From positions 101,130 to 165,129 of the forward strand of contig JAICTZ010000016.1 of NCBI GenBank assembly GCA_025936115.1: a stretch of 64,000 nt of DNA. The letters are read 5' to 3'. Shown here in pieces: positions 24,453-32,060 of this stretch. Under the pieces are notes generated by a model, which made no database searches, was not told the origin of the DNA, and saw nothing but the letters and a program-made list of their open reading frames with translations. The first letter of the stretch is position 1; every line of letters begins with the position of its first letter. The stretch is from Polyangiaceae bacterium (GTDB lineage Bacteria > Myxococcota_A > Polyangia > Polyangiales > Polyangiaceae). Position numbers and translations under genes: made by a program.

Positions 24453-25214
24453 TCAGAGCCCGCTCGACTTCAGGCTGTCGTCCGAGCTTTGGCGCGGTAA
24501 GTGCAGACCACACTCGCTGTGAACGCCGAGCCTCCGGCCCGCTCGCGCGTCCTCGCCCTCGCCCGTGGGCGTCGTCGAATGCACGTCGCCGATCGAGCGG
24601 TACCCCCGCCGGTAGAGCGGGTGGTACGGAAGGTCGTTGACCCGCAGGTAATGGTGAATCTGCTCGCGATCCCAGTTCAGAATGGGGTGAACCTTGTAGA
24701 CGCCGGCCTGGAGCTCCACGGGTCGGAGGCTCGCGCGGAACGCATTTTGGCTGCCGCGCAGGCCTGCAATCCAGGCTCGCGCGCCGAGCTCGCGCACGGC
24801 GCGGTCCATCGGCTCGACCTTGTTCATCTCGTTGTAGCGGGCGAGGTCTTGCTCCGTCCCGAGCCAGAGCTGGCCGTAGAGCGCCTCTTGCCGTGCGGCC
24901 GTGAGCTTGGGATTGTAAACGCGTAGGTCGAGCTTGAGCCGGCGCGTGAGCTCCTCGGCAAATTGGTACGTCTCGGGGAAGAGGTAGCCGGTATCGACGA
25001 ACACGACCGGGATGCCGGGGATGACCTGGTTCACCAGGTGCAGCATCACGGCTGACTCGGCGCCAAAGCTCGAGCTCATGATGAGCCCACTCCCGAACTC
25101 GCCGCGCGCCCATTCGAGCACGGCTTCCGCGGACGCACCGGCGAGCCGGGCGTTCACCGCGTCGAGATCGAGCTCGGGTGCAGGCGGTTCGACGAGCTTC
25201 AGCGAGGGTCCCAT
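24453..25214 (-). CDS. cysH: phosphoadenylyl-sulfate (PAPS) reductase
   Basis: The protein (253 residues from this start) reduces PAPS to sulfite with thioredoxin or glutaredoxin electrons. It shows SSSFGAESAVMLHL (the modified PP-loop), VFVDTGYLFPETYQFAEEL, LRGSQNAFRASL and the C-terminal catalytic HSECGLH. That Cys is the only one in the protein, so the CC and CxxC pairs that hold the 4Fe-4S cluster of APS reductases are absent; it should be the PAPS-type enzyme, in line with the APS kinase encoded upstream. The ATG at 25214 is preferred. A TTG at 25253 would add 13 residues but overlaps a hairpin. Confidence 0.85.
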   Translation of the reverse strand: MGPSLKLVEPPAPELDLDAVNARLAGASAEAVLEWARGEFGSGLIMSSSFGAESAVMLHLVNQVIPGIPVVFVDTGYLFPETYQFAEELTRRLKLDLRVYNPKLTAARQEALYGQLWLGTEQDLARYNEMNKVEPMDRAVRELGARAWIAGLRGSQNAFRASLRPVELQAGVYKVHPILNWDREQIHHYLRVNDLPYHPLYRRGYRSIGDVHSTTPTGEGEDARAGRRLGVHSECGLHLPRQSSDDSLKSSGL

Positions 25215-25249
25215 CTCAAGAACCTGCAGTCCAGCGGCTATGTTGTCAA

Positions 25250-25268
25250 CCAAACCCCTCGGGTTTGG
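25250..25268 (-). promoter_or_regulatory. 8-bp hairpin in the cysH leader
   Basis: CCAAACCC (25250-25257) and GGGTTTGG (25261-25268) form a perfect stem with a three-base loop between the DHH gene and cysH. It overlaps the alternative TTG start of cysH. It has no T-tract on the minus strand and could be a processing, attenuation or regulator site; no known riboswitch pattern was recognised. Confidence 0.4.
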
Positions 25269-25317
25269 GCTAATTGCTGGATATTGCTCTAGATATTTGT
25301 GGCATCAATTCGGTCGA

Positions 25318-26286
25318 CTATGTGGCGCCGGCCGTGAATTCCCGAGTGAAATCGCGAGCGAAGCTGTCGAGCTCGGGCGTAGGCAGATGATTGATGCCAG
25401 CCGCCGTTTTGCGCCCGCCGCCCGTGGGGAAGCGCCTGGCAAAGGCCTCCGCCGAGACCGTCGATTCGCGCGGCACGCGGAGACTCACGAGGTAGCCGCC
25501 CTGAGCTTTGGGCGAGACGATCGCGACGGCGCTGCCGGCGTGCGCCTTGGCGAGGTCGTTCGCGAGGGTGCCGCTCGCGCGACGAGCCCACGCTTCATCC
25601 GGCAGGAGGAAGAGGACGGCCCCAGGCGCTTGCGTGCGCGGCTCGAGTCGGGCCGCAAGCTCCATGTCCTTCTGGTACCCGGCGCGCAGGCGCCGGTACG
25701 TCTCGGAACGACGCGCGAAATCGCAAGGGTCGGCGTAGGGGAGCATCTCGCCGGCGAGCGCACCGGGGGGCACGTGCAGATCGGCGAGCGTCTCTCCGTA
25801 CGCGTTGTAGTTCAGGCACACGCCGAGATCCTTGAGCGCGAGCGCGTCGTCCTCGCCGATGCCGGCTTCGCGTGCGAGCGCGTGTCCTTCGTCGGTGAGG
25901 CTGTCGCCGAACGTCCCGACCACGGCCCACGCGCGTCGTCGCCCCCGTAGGTAGCGGTCGACGAGAATGCTCGTGCAGACATTCGCCGCCGGATCGAGGT
26001 GCGGCTCGAGATTTTCGTGGTCCGGTACTTCGCCCGCGTGGTGGTGGTCGAAGTACCGAACCTTGGCGCCTGCGGCGAGCACGGCGAGCAGGCCCGCGCG
26101 ATTCACGTCGAGCGAAACATCGAGCACGACGCATTCGTCGCCTGCCTGAGCTTCTACGCGCTGCAAGAGCTCGATGTCGCGCTTGACGCCCGTGACGAGC
26201 ACGCCGGGCGCCGGATTCTCGAGCCTGAGCTGCTGCAGCGCGCAGAGGCCGTCGGCGTCGCCGTTGAACGCGTAGTGGAGCGTCAT
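25318..26286 (-). CDS. DHH-family phosphoesterase (candidate pAp phosphatase)
   Basis: The 322-residue protein belongs to the DHH/DHHA1 phosphoesterase superfamily (RecJ, NrnA, GdpP). It has NGDADG at 8-13, a DHHH motif at 80-83 (YFDHHHAG) and a C-terminal DHHA1-like GGGRKTAAG (about 293-301). Bacterial NrnA degrades short oligonucleotides and can also dephosphorylate 3'-phosphoadenosine 5'-phosphate (pAp). The gene lies inside the sulfate-activation operon, overlapping cysNC by four bases (ATGA), so recycling of the pAp made by CysH and the sulfotransferase is a reasonable guess, replacing CysQ. The first motif has Asn where many members have Asp. Confidence 0.75.
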   Translation of the reverse strand: MTLHYAFNGDADGLCALQQLRLENPAPGVLVTGVKRDIELLQRVEAQAGDECVVLDVSLDVNRAGLLAVLAAGAKVRYFDHHHAGEVPDHENLEPHLDPAANVCTSILVDRYLRGRRRAWAVVGTFGDSLTDEGHALAREAGIGEDDALALKDLGVCLNYNAYGETLADLHVPPGALAGEMLPYADPCDFARRSETYRRLRAGYQKDMELAARLEPRTQAPGAVLFLLPDEAWARRASGTLANDLAKAHAGSAVAIVSPKAQGGYLVSLRVPRESTVSAEAFARRFPTGGGRKTAAGINHLPTPELDSFARDFTREFTAGAT

Positions 26287-28193
26287 GCGGGCGGTGCCTC
26301 GAGCACGCCGCGTGCTTGCAGGAACGCCACCACGCGCTCGGCCGCCGCTTCCGGCGTCATGGCCGTCGTGTCGATGCGAAGCTCGGGCTTCTCCGGGATC
26401 TCGTAGGGCGAGTCGATGCCGGTGAAGTTCTTGAGCTCGCCTCGGCGCGCCTTCTTGTAGAGACCCTTCGGATCGCGCTGCTCGGCGATGGCGAGCGGCG
26501 TGTCGATGAAGATCTCGATGAACTCGCCGGGCGGCAGCAGGTAACGCGCCATTTCGCGCTCGGCGCGGAACGGCGAGATGAACGCCGTGCTCACGATGAG
26601 CCCTGCGTCGACCATGAGTTTCGCGACCTCGGCGATGCGGCGAATGTTCTCGACGCGGTCAGCCGCCGTGAAGCCGAGGTCCTTGTTCAAACCGTGCCGC
26701 ACGTTGTCGCCGTCGAGTAGGTACGTGTGGCGGTTCATGCTGTGGAGCCGCTTGTCGACCAGGTTCGCGATCGTCGATTTGCCCGCGCCCGAGAGCCCCG
26801 TGTACCAGAGCAGCACGGGCTTTTGGCCCTTGATGGCCGAGCGCGCGGCCTTGTTCACGTCTTGCGCCTGCCAGTGCACGTTCTGCGCGCGGCGCAGCGC
26901 GAAGTGGAGCATGCCCGCGCCGACCGTGTCGTTCGTCATGCGGTCGATCAGAATGAAGCCGCCCGTGTCGCGGTTCACCTTGTACGGATCGAACGCGATG
27001 GGCCGATCGAGCTCCAGGTTACAGACGCCGATCTCGTTCAAGCCGAGCGTCGGCGCCGGCACCTGTTCGAGGCTGTTCACGTTGATCTTGTGCTTGATCG
27101 CCCCGATGGTCGCCGTGACCGTCTTCGTGCCGATCTTCATCAAGTAGGTGCGGCCGCGCAGCAGCGGCGCTTCGTGCATCCAGACGACCGTCGCCTCGAA
27201 CTGATTGGCGACTTCGGCCGGCGCGTCCGACGTGACGATGAGATCGCCGCGCGACACGTCGATTTCGTCGGCGAGCGTCAGCGTGATGGATTGACCGACG
27301 GACGCCTCCGACAAATCGCCGTCGAAGGTCGCGATGCGCGCGACCGTCGTCGTCTTGCCGGACGGCTGCACGCGCACGGCGTCGCCGGGTTTCACGGTGC
27401 CCGCGACGATCGTGCCCGCAAAACCACGAAAATCGAGGTTCGGGCGGTTCACCCACTGCACGGGCAGCCGCAACGGATCGGCCCTGAGGCGCGAATGATC
27501 GACCTGCACCTCGTTCAAGAGGCCCATGAGCGTCGGGCCCTGGTACCAAGGCGTGGCCGCCGAGTGTTGGATGATATTGTCGCCGCGCACGGCCGAGATC
27601 GGGATGCACGTGATGGCGTCGAAGCCGAGCTGCTCGGCGAATTTCTTGTAGTCGTCCTCGATGCGGTCGAAGACCTCGCGCGAGTAATCCACGAGGTCCA
27701 TCTTGTTGACGACGAGCACGGCGTGACGGATGCCGAGCAGCCACACGAGGTAGCTGTGACGGCGCGTCTGCGTGAGCACGCCCTTGCGCGCGTCCGTCAG
27801 GATGATGCTGAGGTCGGCGGTCGACGCGCCCGTCACCATGTTGCGCGTGTACTGCTCGTGACCGGGTGTGTCGGCGACGATGAACTTGCGCTTGTCGGTC
27901 GCGAAGAAGCGGTACGAAACGTCGATGGTGATGCCCTGCTCGCGCTCGGCCGAAAGGCCGTCGAGCAAGAGCGCGTAGTCGATCTCCCCGGGGCGGGTGC
28001 CGACGCGCTTCGAGTCCGTCTCGAGCTGCGCGAGCTGGTCCTTCGGGATCACTCCCGATTCGAACAGCATGCGGCCGATGAGCGTGCTCTTGCCGTCGTC
28101 GACGCTGCCGCAGGTGTTGAAGCGAAGCAGGCTCTTGGCGACGCGCAGATCCGCGTCCGTCGCGCCGTCCGGTTGCAAAGCGAGGCGTCGCAT
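26283..28193 (-). CDS. cysNC: bifunctional sulfate adenylyltransferase subunit 1 / APS kinase
   Basis: The 636-residue protein is a CysN-CysC (NodQ-type) fusion. The N-terminal GTPase has the P-loop GSVDDGKST (29-37), the switch segment ADTPGHEQYTRNM and NKMD. It powers ATP sulfurylase together with CysD. Two beta-barrel domains follow. The C-terminal APS kinase starts near residue 460 with P-loop GLSGAGKST, then DGDNVRHGLN and the FISPFRAERE region. The product is PAPS, used by CysH and the nearby sulfotransferase. Its ATG shares one base with the cysD stop (TGATG) and its stop overlaps the DHH gene. Confidence 0.95.
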   Translation of the reverse strand: MRRLALQPDGATDADLRVAKSLLRFNTCGSVDDGKSTLIGRMLFESGVIPKDQLAQLETDSKRVGTRPGEIDYALLLDGLSAEREQGITIDVSYRFFATDKRKFIVADTPGHEQYTRNMVTGASTADLSIILTDARKGVLTQTRRHSYLVWLLGIRHAVLVVNKMDLVDYSREVFDRIEDDYKKFAEQLGFDAITCIPISAVRGDNIIQHSAATPWYQGPTLMGLLNEVQVDHSRLRADPLRLPVQWVNRPNLDFRGFAGTIVAGTVKPGDAVRVQPSGKTTTVARIATFDGDLSEASVGQSITLTLADEIDVSRGDLIVTSDAPAEVANQFEATVVWMHEAPLLRGRTYLMKIGTKTVTATIGAIKHKINVNSLEQVPAPTLGLNEIGVCNLELDRPIAFDPYKVNRDTGGFILIDRMTNDTVGAGMLHFALRRAQNVHWQAQDVNKAARSAIKGQKPVLLWYTGLSGAGKSTIANLVDKRLHSMNRHTYLLDGDNVRHGLNKDLGFTAADRVENIRRIAEVAKLMVDAGLIVSTAFISPFRAEREMARYLLPPGEFIEIFIDTPLAIAEQRDPKGLYKKARRGELKNFTGIDSPYEIPEKPELRIDTTAMTPEAAAERVVAFLQARGVLEAPPA

Positions 28194-29092
28194 CAGAAGT
28201 AACCCTCCTGCTTCTTCTGCTCCATGGAGGAGGGTGAGTCGTAGTCGATCACGCGACCCTGGCGTTCACTGACCTTGCTCTCTTGCATCTCGCGAATGAT
28301 CTCCGGCAGCGTGGTCGCGGTCGATTCGACGGCGCCCGTCAGGGGATAACAACCGAGCGTCCGGAAGCGCACCATGCGCAGGTCCGGTTTCTCGCCCGGC
28401 TTGAGCGGCATGCGCTCGTCGTCGACCATGATCAGCGCGCCCTCGCGCTCGACGATGGGTCGCTCGGCCGCGTAGTAGAGCGGCACGATCGGAATGCCCT
28501 CGAGGTAGATGTATTGCCAGACATCCATCTCGGTCCAGTTGGAGAGCGGGAAGACGCGGATCGACTCGCCCTTTTGCTTGCGGGTGTTGTAGAGGCGCCA
28601 CAGCTCGGGACGTTGATTTTTGGGATCCCAGCGGTGCTGCGCGCTGCGGAACGAGAACACGCGCTCCTTGGCGCGCGACTTCTCTTCGTCGCGCCGCGCG
28701 CCGCCGAACGCCGCGTCGAAGCCGTACTTGTCGAGCGCTTGCTTCAGCCCCTCCGTCTTCCAGATGTCCGTGTGCACGGCCGAGCCGTGCGTGAACGGGT
28801 TGATGTTCTTTGCAATCGCGTCCGGGTTCTTGTGAACCAAGAGCTCCATGCCGCTCTCGTCGGCCATGCGCGCGCGCATCGCGTACATGTCACGAAACTT
28901 CCAAGTCGTATCGACGTGGAGCAGCGGGAAGGGCGGCCTCGCCGGGTAAAAAGCCTTGAGCGCGAGGTGCAGCATCACGCCGCTGTCTTTGCCGATCGAA
29001 TAGAGCATCACGGGCTTTTCCGTCTCGGCGACGACTTCCCGCATGATTTGGATGCTCTCGGCTTCGAGCAGTTCTAGGTGGGTGAGGGACAT
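28193..29092 (-). CDS. cysD: sulfate adenylyltransferase subunit 2
   Basis: The 299-residue protein is the catalytic subunit of heterodimeric ATP sulfurylase, an N-type ATP pyrophosphatase. The PP-loop SIGKDSGVMLH is at 32-42, with FGGARRDEEKSRAKER and RVFPLSNWTEMDVW being hallmark CysD segments. With CysN it converts sulfate and ATP to APS. Length is normal. It is the first gene of the minus-strand cluster cysD-cysNC-DHH-cysH, whose promoter should lie in the 275 bases up to the divergent cytochrome gene at 29368. Confidence 0.95.
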   Translation of the reverse strand: MSLTHLELLEAESIQIMREVVAETEKPVMLYSIGKDSGVMLHLALKAFYPARPPFPLLHVDTTWKFRDMYAMRARMADESGMELLVHKNPDAIAKNINPFTHGSAVHTDIWKTEGLKQALDKYGFDAAFGGARRDEEKSRAKERVFSFRSAQHRWDPKNQRPELWRLYNTRKQKGESIRVFPLSNWTEMDVWQYIYLEGIPIVPLYYAAERPIVEREGALIMVDDERMPLKPGEKPDLRMVRFRTLGCYPLTGAVESTATTLPEIIREMQESKVSERQGRVIDYDSPSSMEQKKQEGYF

Positions 29093-29367
29093 GGGTTGAC
29101 CGGGTTCGCGTGGGGTGGGGAGCCTGTGACGAGAATGTTGATAGGAAAAGTGGTTTTAGCGGGCAACGGCCGACTTGACCACCCCGCGAGCCGGTCGTTT
29201 TCACACGACAAAGTGCGCCTAGCCCGCAAAAATCGGCTGGCTACGGTAGGGGTGGCTCTTTGGAGTCGTTCGGATGCCCGATCCGGCCGGAGTGTATTCC
29301 CGAAAACACCCGGTCGACTTTCGTGCCGGCCGTTCGGCAGGACCCTGTGCTGGAATGCGCGGCCGTG

Positions 29368-29748
29368 ATGACGCCTCTAGCCTGGCTTTGCGTGTGTGTG
29401 GCGCTGATCGCCGGTTGCAGCTCCCACGATCCGGAAGCAGGAGCGACCGGTTCGGCGTGTCCCGCGACCTCGACGCTCAGCTACGACAGCTTCGGCGAGG
29501 CTTTCATGGACCGCTACTGCGTGCGCTGTCACTCGAGCACGCTGACGGGCAGCGAGCGCAATGGCGCGCCGAGCGATCACAATTTCGATACGCTCGACGG
29601 CCTGCATGCGACGGAGCCCGAGCACATCGACGAGCAAGCGGCGGCGGGACCGAACAACGTGAATACGGCGATGCCCCCCGACGGTCCGCGTCCGTCCGAA
29701 GCCGAGCGGCTCGAGCTCGGCGAGTGGGTCGCGTGCGGCATGCCGTGA
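29368..29748 (+). CDS. small cytochrome c-like lipoprotein
   Basis: The 126-residue lipoprotein has a signal peptide with lipobox LIAGCSS (Cys about 17) and one CVRCH heme-attachment site near residue 50 in FMDRYCVRCHSSTL. The C-terminal NTAMPPDGPRPSEAERLELGEW is typical of c-type cytochromes fused to or working with redox enzymes, and its Met may be the sixth ligand. The ATG at 29368 is chosen because the signal peptide starts there. Its stop shares one base with the next start (TGATG), so it is coupled to an outer-membrane barrel gene. Electron partner is unknown. Confidence 0.8.
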   Translation: MTPLAWLCVCVALIAGCSSHDPEAGATGSACPATSTLSYDSFGEAFMDRYCVRCHSSTLTGSERNGAPSDHNFDTLDGLHATEPEHIDEQAAAGPNNVNTAMPPDGPRPSEAERLELGEWVACGMP

Positions 29749-30551
29749 TGCCACGGGCGGCGTTCGCTCTCGCGCACGTGACGGCGCTACTCGCGACGTG
29801 CGCCGCGACGCGTCTACTCGCTGCGCAGAGCTGTCACTTGCCGCCGCGCATCGAGGCGAATCGCGCGGCGATCTCCGCGACGTTGCGCGCCGAGGCCGCC
29901 GGTTTTTCGAACTCCGAGTACGAGGGGCATTTCGAGGGACTCGTGCCCAATCTCACGTATCGGCGCGCGTGGTTCGAAGCGGCCGCGACCCTGCCTCTTT
30001 ATCGCATCTTACGTAACGGCCGTTCGGATACGGGAGCGGGCGACTTCTTGCTGCAAGTTCGCGGTACGGCATTTCGCAACGCAGAGCGACGCCGAGCGTT
30101 TGGACTCGAGCTTGCCGCGAGTCTCCCGACCGGCAACCCCGATCACGAGCTCGGTATGGGGCACGTGATGCTCATGCCGAGCGCGTGGGGCACGCTCATG
30201 TCGGGGCGCTTCGGACTCTCCGCGCGCTTGGGCTACGCGGCCGCGATCGCCGGCTCTTCCGAACACCACCATCATGGCGGCGGAACGAGCCCGCTGGTCG
30301 ATCCCATGAACGAGTCCGAGCTCGACGCCGCGGCGGCGGGATCGTTTGCGGTCACGCCGCTCGTCGGCGCGCGCGCCGGCTTCTACGGTGCGGTGCCGAT
30401 CGCGACGGAGGACGGGCGCGCGCGTGCGGCTGGTTTTGCGGGCGTAGGCGTGCAAAACCAGCGTTTCGGTACGAGCATGGAGCTGCACTTGCCGCTCGCC
30501 GGAGACCCGTTCACGGCCAAGTTGTTGCTCGAAGTCGGCACGCGCTTTTGA
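29748..30551 (+). CDS. outer membrane beta-barrel protein with His-rich loop
   Basis: The 267-residue protein has a signal peptide (cleavage near RLLAAQSCH). Its alternating-strand sequence with many Tyr, Phe, Gly and Arg residues ends LLLEVGTRF, with the terminal Phe usual for barrel insertion. A His-rich loop SSEHHHHGGG lies near residue 185 and could bind a transition metal. It is translationally coupled to the cytochrome c-like lipoprotein gene upstream. No family name can be given. A metal or redox link between the two is inference from coupling and the His cluster. Confidence 0.65.
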   Translation: MPRAAFALAHVTALLATCAATRLLAAQSCHLPPRIEANRAAISATLRAEAAGFSNSEYEGHFEGLVPNLTYRRAWFEAAATLPLYRILRNGRSDTGAGDFLLQVRGTAFRNAERRRAFGLELAASLPTGNPDHELGMGHVMLMPSAWGTLMSGRFGLSARLGYAAAIAGSSEHHHHGGGTSPLVDPMNESELDAAAAGSFAVTPLVGARAGFYGAVPIATEDGRARAAGFAGVGVQNQRFGTSMELHLPLAGDPFTAKLLLEVGTRF

Positions 30552-30677
30552 GCGCGGCGCCTTGCCCCGCGCGCGTCAGAACGCGTGTGGTGGACTGACC
30601 GAATGATCCATCGCTCGCGGGATTGCGCCGCAGCGCTGCGTTGGCACGTCCGTTGCTCGGTTTGCGCGCGAGGTATC

Positions 30678-30977
30678 ATGAAGTTCTCTCGCTGCGCAGC
30701 TCTCATTTTCGTCGTGTCGTCCGCCGTCTCGGCCTGTAGCGGTGACGACGACAGCTCATCGGCCCCGATCACGTGCGCGAGCGTTTGCCAGCGTTACGCC
30801 CAGTGCTTCGCATCGGACTACGACGTGGGCGGCTGTACCACGCGCTGCACCGAAGACGCGACGGCGAAGCAGGAAAAGCAGGACAAGCTCGACGCCTGCA
30901 ACTCCTGCATCGGTGACAAATCATGCGCGTCGTCCGTGTTCAGCTGTGGCACGGATTGCGCGCCTTTCGTGCCGTAA
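30678..30977 (+). CDS. small Cys-rich lipoprotein
   Basis: The 99-residue lipoprotein has a signal peptide with lipobox AVSACSG (Cys about 20), an Asp/Ser-rich start and then eight Cys in a pattern suggesting four disulfides (CASVCQRYAQC, GGCTTRCTED, CNSCIGDKSC, SCGTDC). Similar short Cys-rich lipoproteins are common and uncharacterised in myxobacteria. It stands alone, with 126 bases to the barrel gene before it and 112 to the beta-lactamase gene after it. No function can be assigned. Confidence 0.7.
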   Translation: MKFSRCAALIFVVSSAVSACSGDDDSSSAPITCASVCQRYAQCFASDYDVGGCTTRCTEDATAKQEKQDKLDACNSCIGDKSCASSVFSCGTDCAPFVP

Positions 30978-31089
30978 CACGCGCGAGTGACCCCCCGCGC
31001 GGCCGTTCAGGGCCGAGCTCACCGCACGGCAGGGCCCCGAGCTTCTAGTTGCCCTTTTCGCCGCTCCAGCGCTCGAGTACGCGCGCTCC

Positions 31090-31980
31090 ATGCAGCACGC
31101 CCAGCTTCCGCGCCGCAGCTTCATGCTCGTCACGGCGTCCGCTTGCACCTCCGCGTGCGGCTTGTTCGATGTCCCGACGTCGGGGCCGAGCGCGAACGTG
31201 CAGCAGGAGATTGCTCGGGTGGAGGGCCGGATCGGCGGTCGTATGGGAGTGTACGCGGCGGCGTTCGGCGAGTCGTCCGCGGTCGAGTACCGCGCCGACG
31301 AGCGCTTTGCGCTGTGTTCGACCTTCAAGTGGGTGCTGGTCGCGCAGGTGCTTGCGCACGTCGATCGCGGCGCGCTACGACTCGACCAGCGGCTCCCGCT
31401 GGCGCAGGCCGATTTACTCGAGTACGCGCCCGTCACGCGCGCGCACGTGGCTGAGGGCTCGATGACCATCGAAGCGCTGTCACGAGCCGCCATCGTGCAG
31501 AGCGACAACACGGCCGGCAATTTGCTCTTGAAGCTCGTCGGGGGGCCAGGCGGGTTCACCGACTTCGTCCGTTCGCTCGGTGACTCGACGACGCGCCTCG
31601 ATCGCTTCGAGCCTGCGCTCAATAGCAACGAACAAGGCGACGCGCGCGATACTACGTCGCCGCGTGCCATGGTGGGGCTCCTGCACGCGCTGCTCTTCGG
31701 CGACGCGCTCACCGCGGCGAGCGGCGCACGTCTGCTCGGCTGGATGGACGCATGCGAGACAGGCAAGGCGCGCATCCGTGCCGCCTTTCCCCCGAGCTGG
31801 GTCGTGGGCGACAAAACGGGCACGGGTGAGCACGGAGCGTGCAACGACGTGGCGATTGCCCGGCCGCCGAGACGGGCGTCCATTTTGATGGCGATCTATA
31901 CGAGCGGCGGACCAGCTCCGCTCGCCGACAAGGAAGCTGCAATAGCCGAGGCCGCGCGCGTGGCAACGCGCAGGCTTTAG
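31090..31980 (+). CDS. class A beta-lactamase
   Basis: The 296-residue protein has all class A serine beta-lactamase motifs: STFK at 77-80, SDN at 138-140, EPALN at 174-178 (the general base Glu) and KTG at 242-244. It should hydrolyse beta-lactam rings by an acyl-enzyme route. The N-terminus has a twin-arginine-like RRSFM at 8-12 and a lipobox-like TSACGLF (Cys about 23), so it may be Tat-exported and lipid-anchored. A Cys precedes the active Ser, but the Cys after KTG typical of class A carbapenemases is absent. No mobile element or resistance gene is adjacent, so it is probably intrinsic. Confidence 0.92.
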   Translation: MQHAQLPRRSFMLVTASACTSACGLFDVPTSGPSANVQQEIARVEGRIGGRMGVYAAAFGESSAVEYRADERFALCSTFKWVLVAQVLAHVDRGALRLDQRLPLAQADLLEYAPVTRAHVAEGSMTIEALSRAAIVQSDNTAGNLLLKLVGGPGGFTDFVRSLGDSTTRLDRFEPALNSNEQGDARDTTSPRAMVGLLHALLFGDALTAASGARLLGWMDACETGKARIRAAFPPSWVVGDKTGTGEHGACNDVAIARPPRRASILMAIYTSGGPAPLADKEAAIAEAARVATRRL

Positions 31981-32060
31981 CTTCAACTCGTTCGCGAGCG
32001 CTCGCGAGGCTTCCTGCCCCAGCGTCGGCAATATCCGCGGCGCTCAGGTACGTGAGTTGC

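Noticed and set aside
31090..31980. Carbapenemase signature in the beta-lactamase
   Set aside because: A Cys precedes the active Ser, but the partner Cys directly after KTG is missing, so the KPC-type disulfide is not supported.
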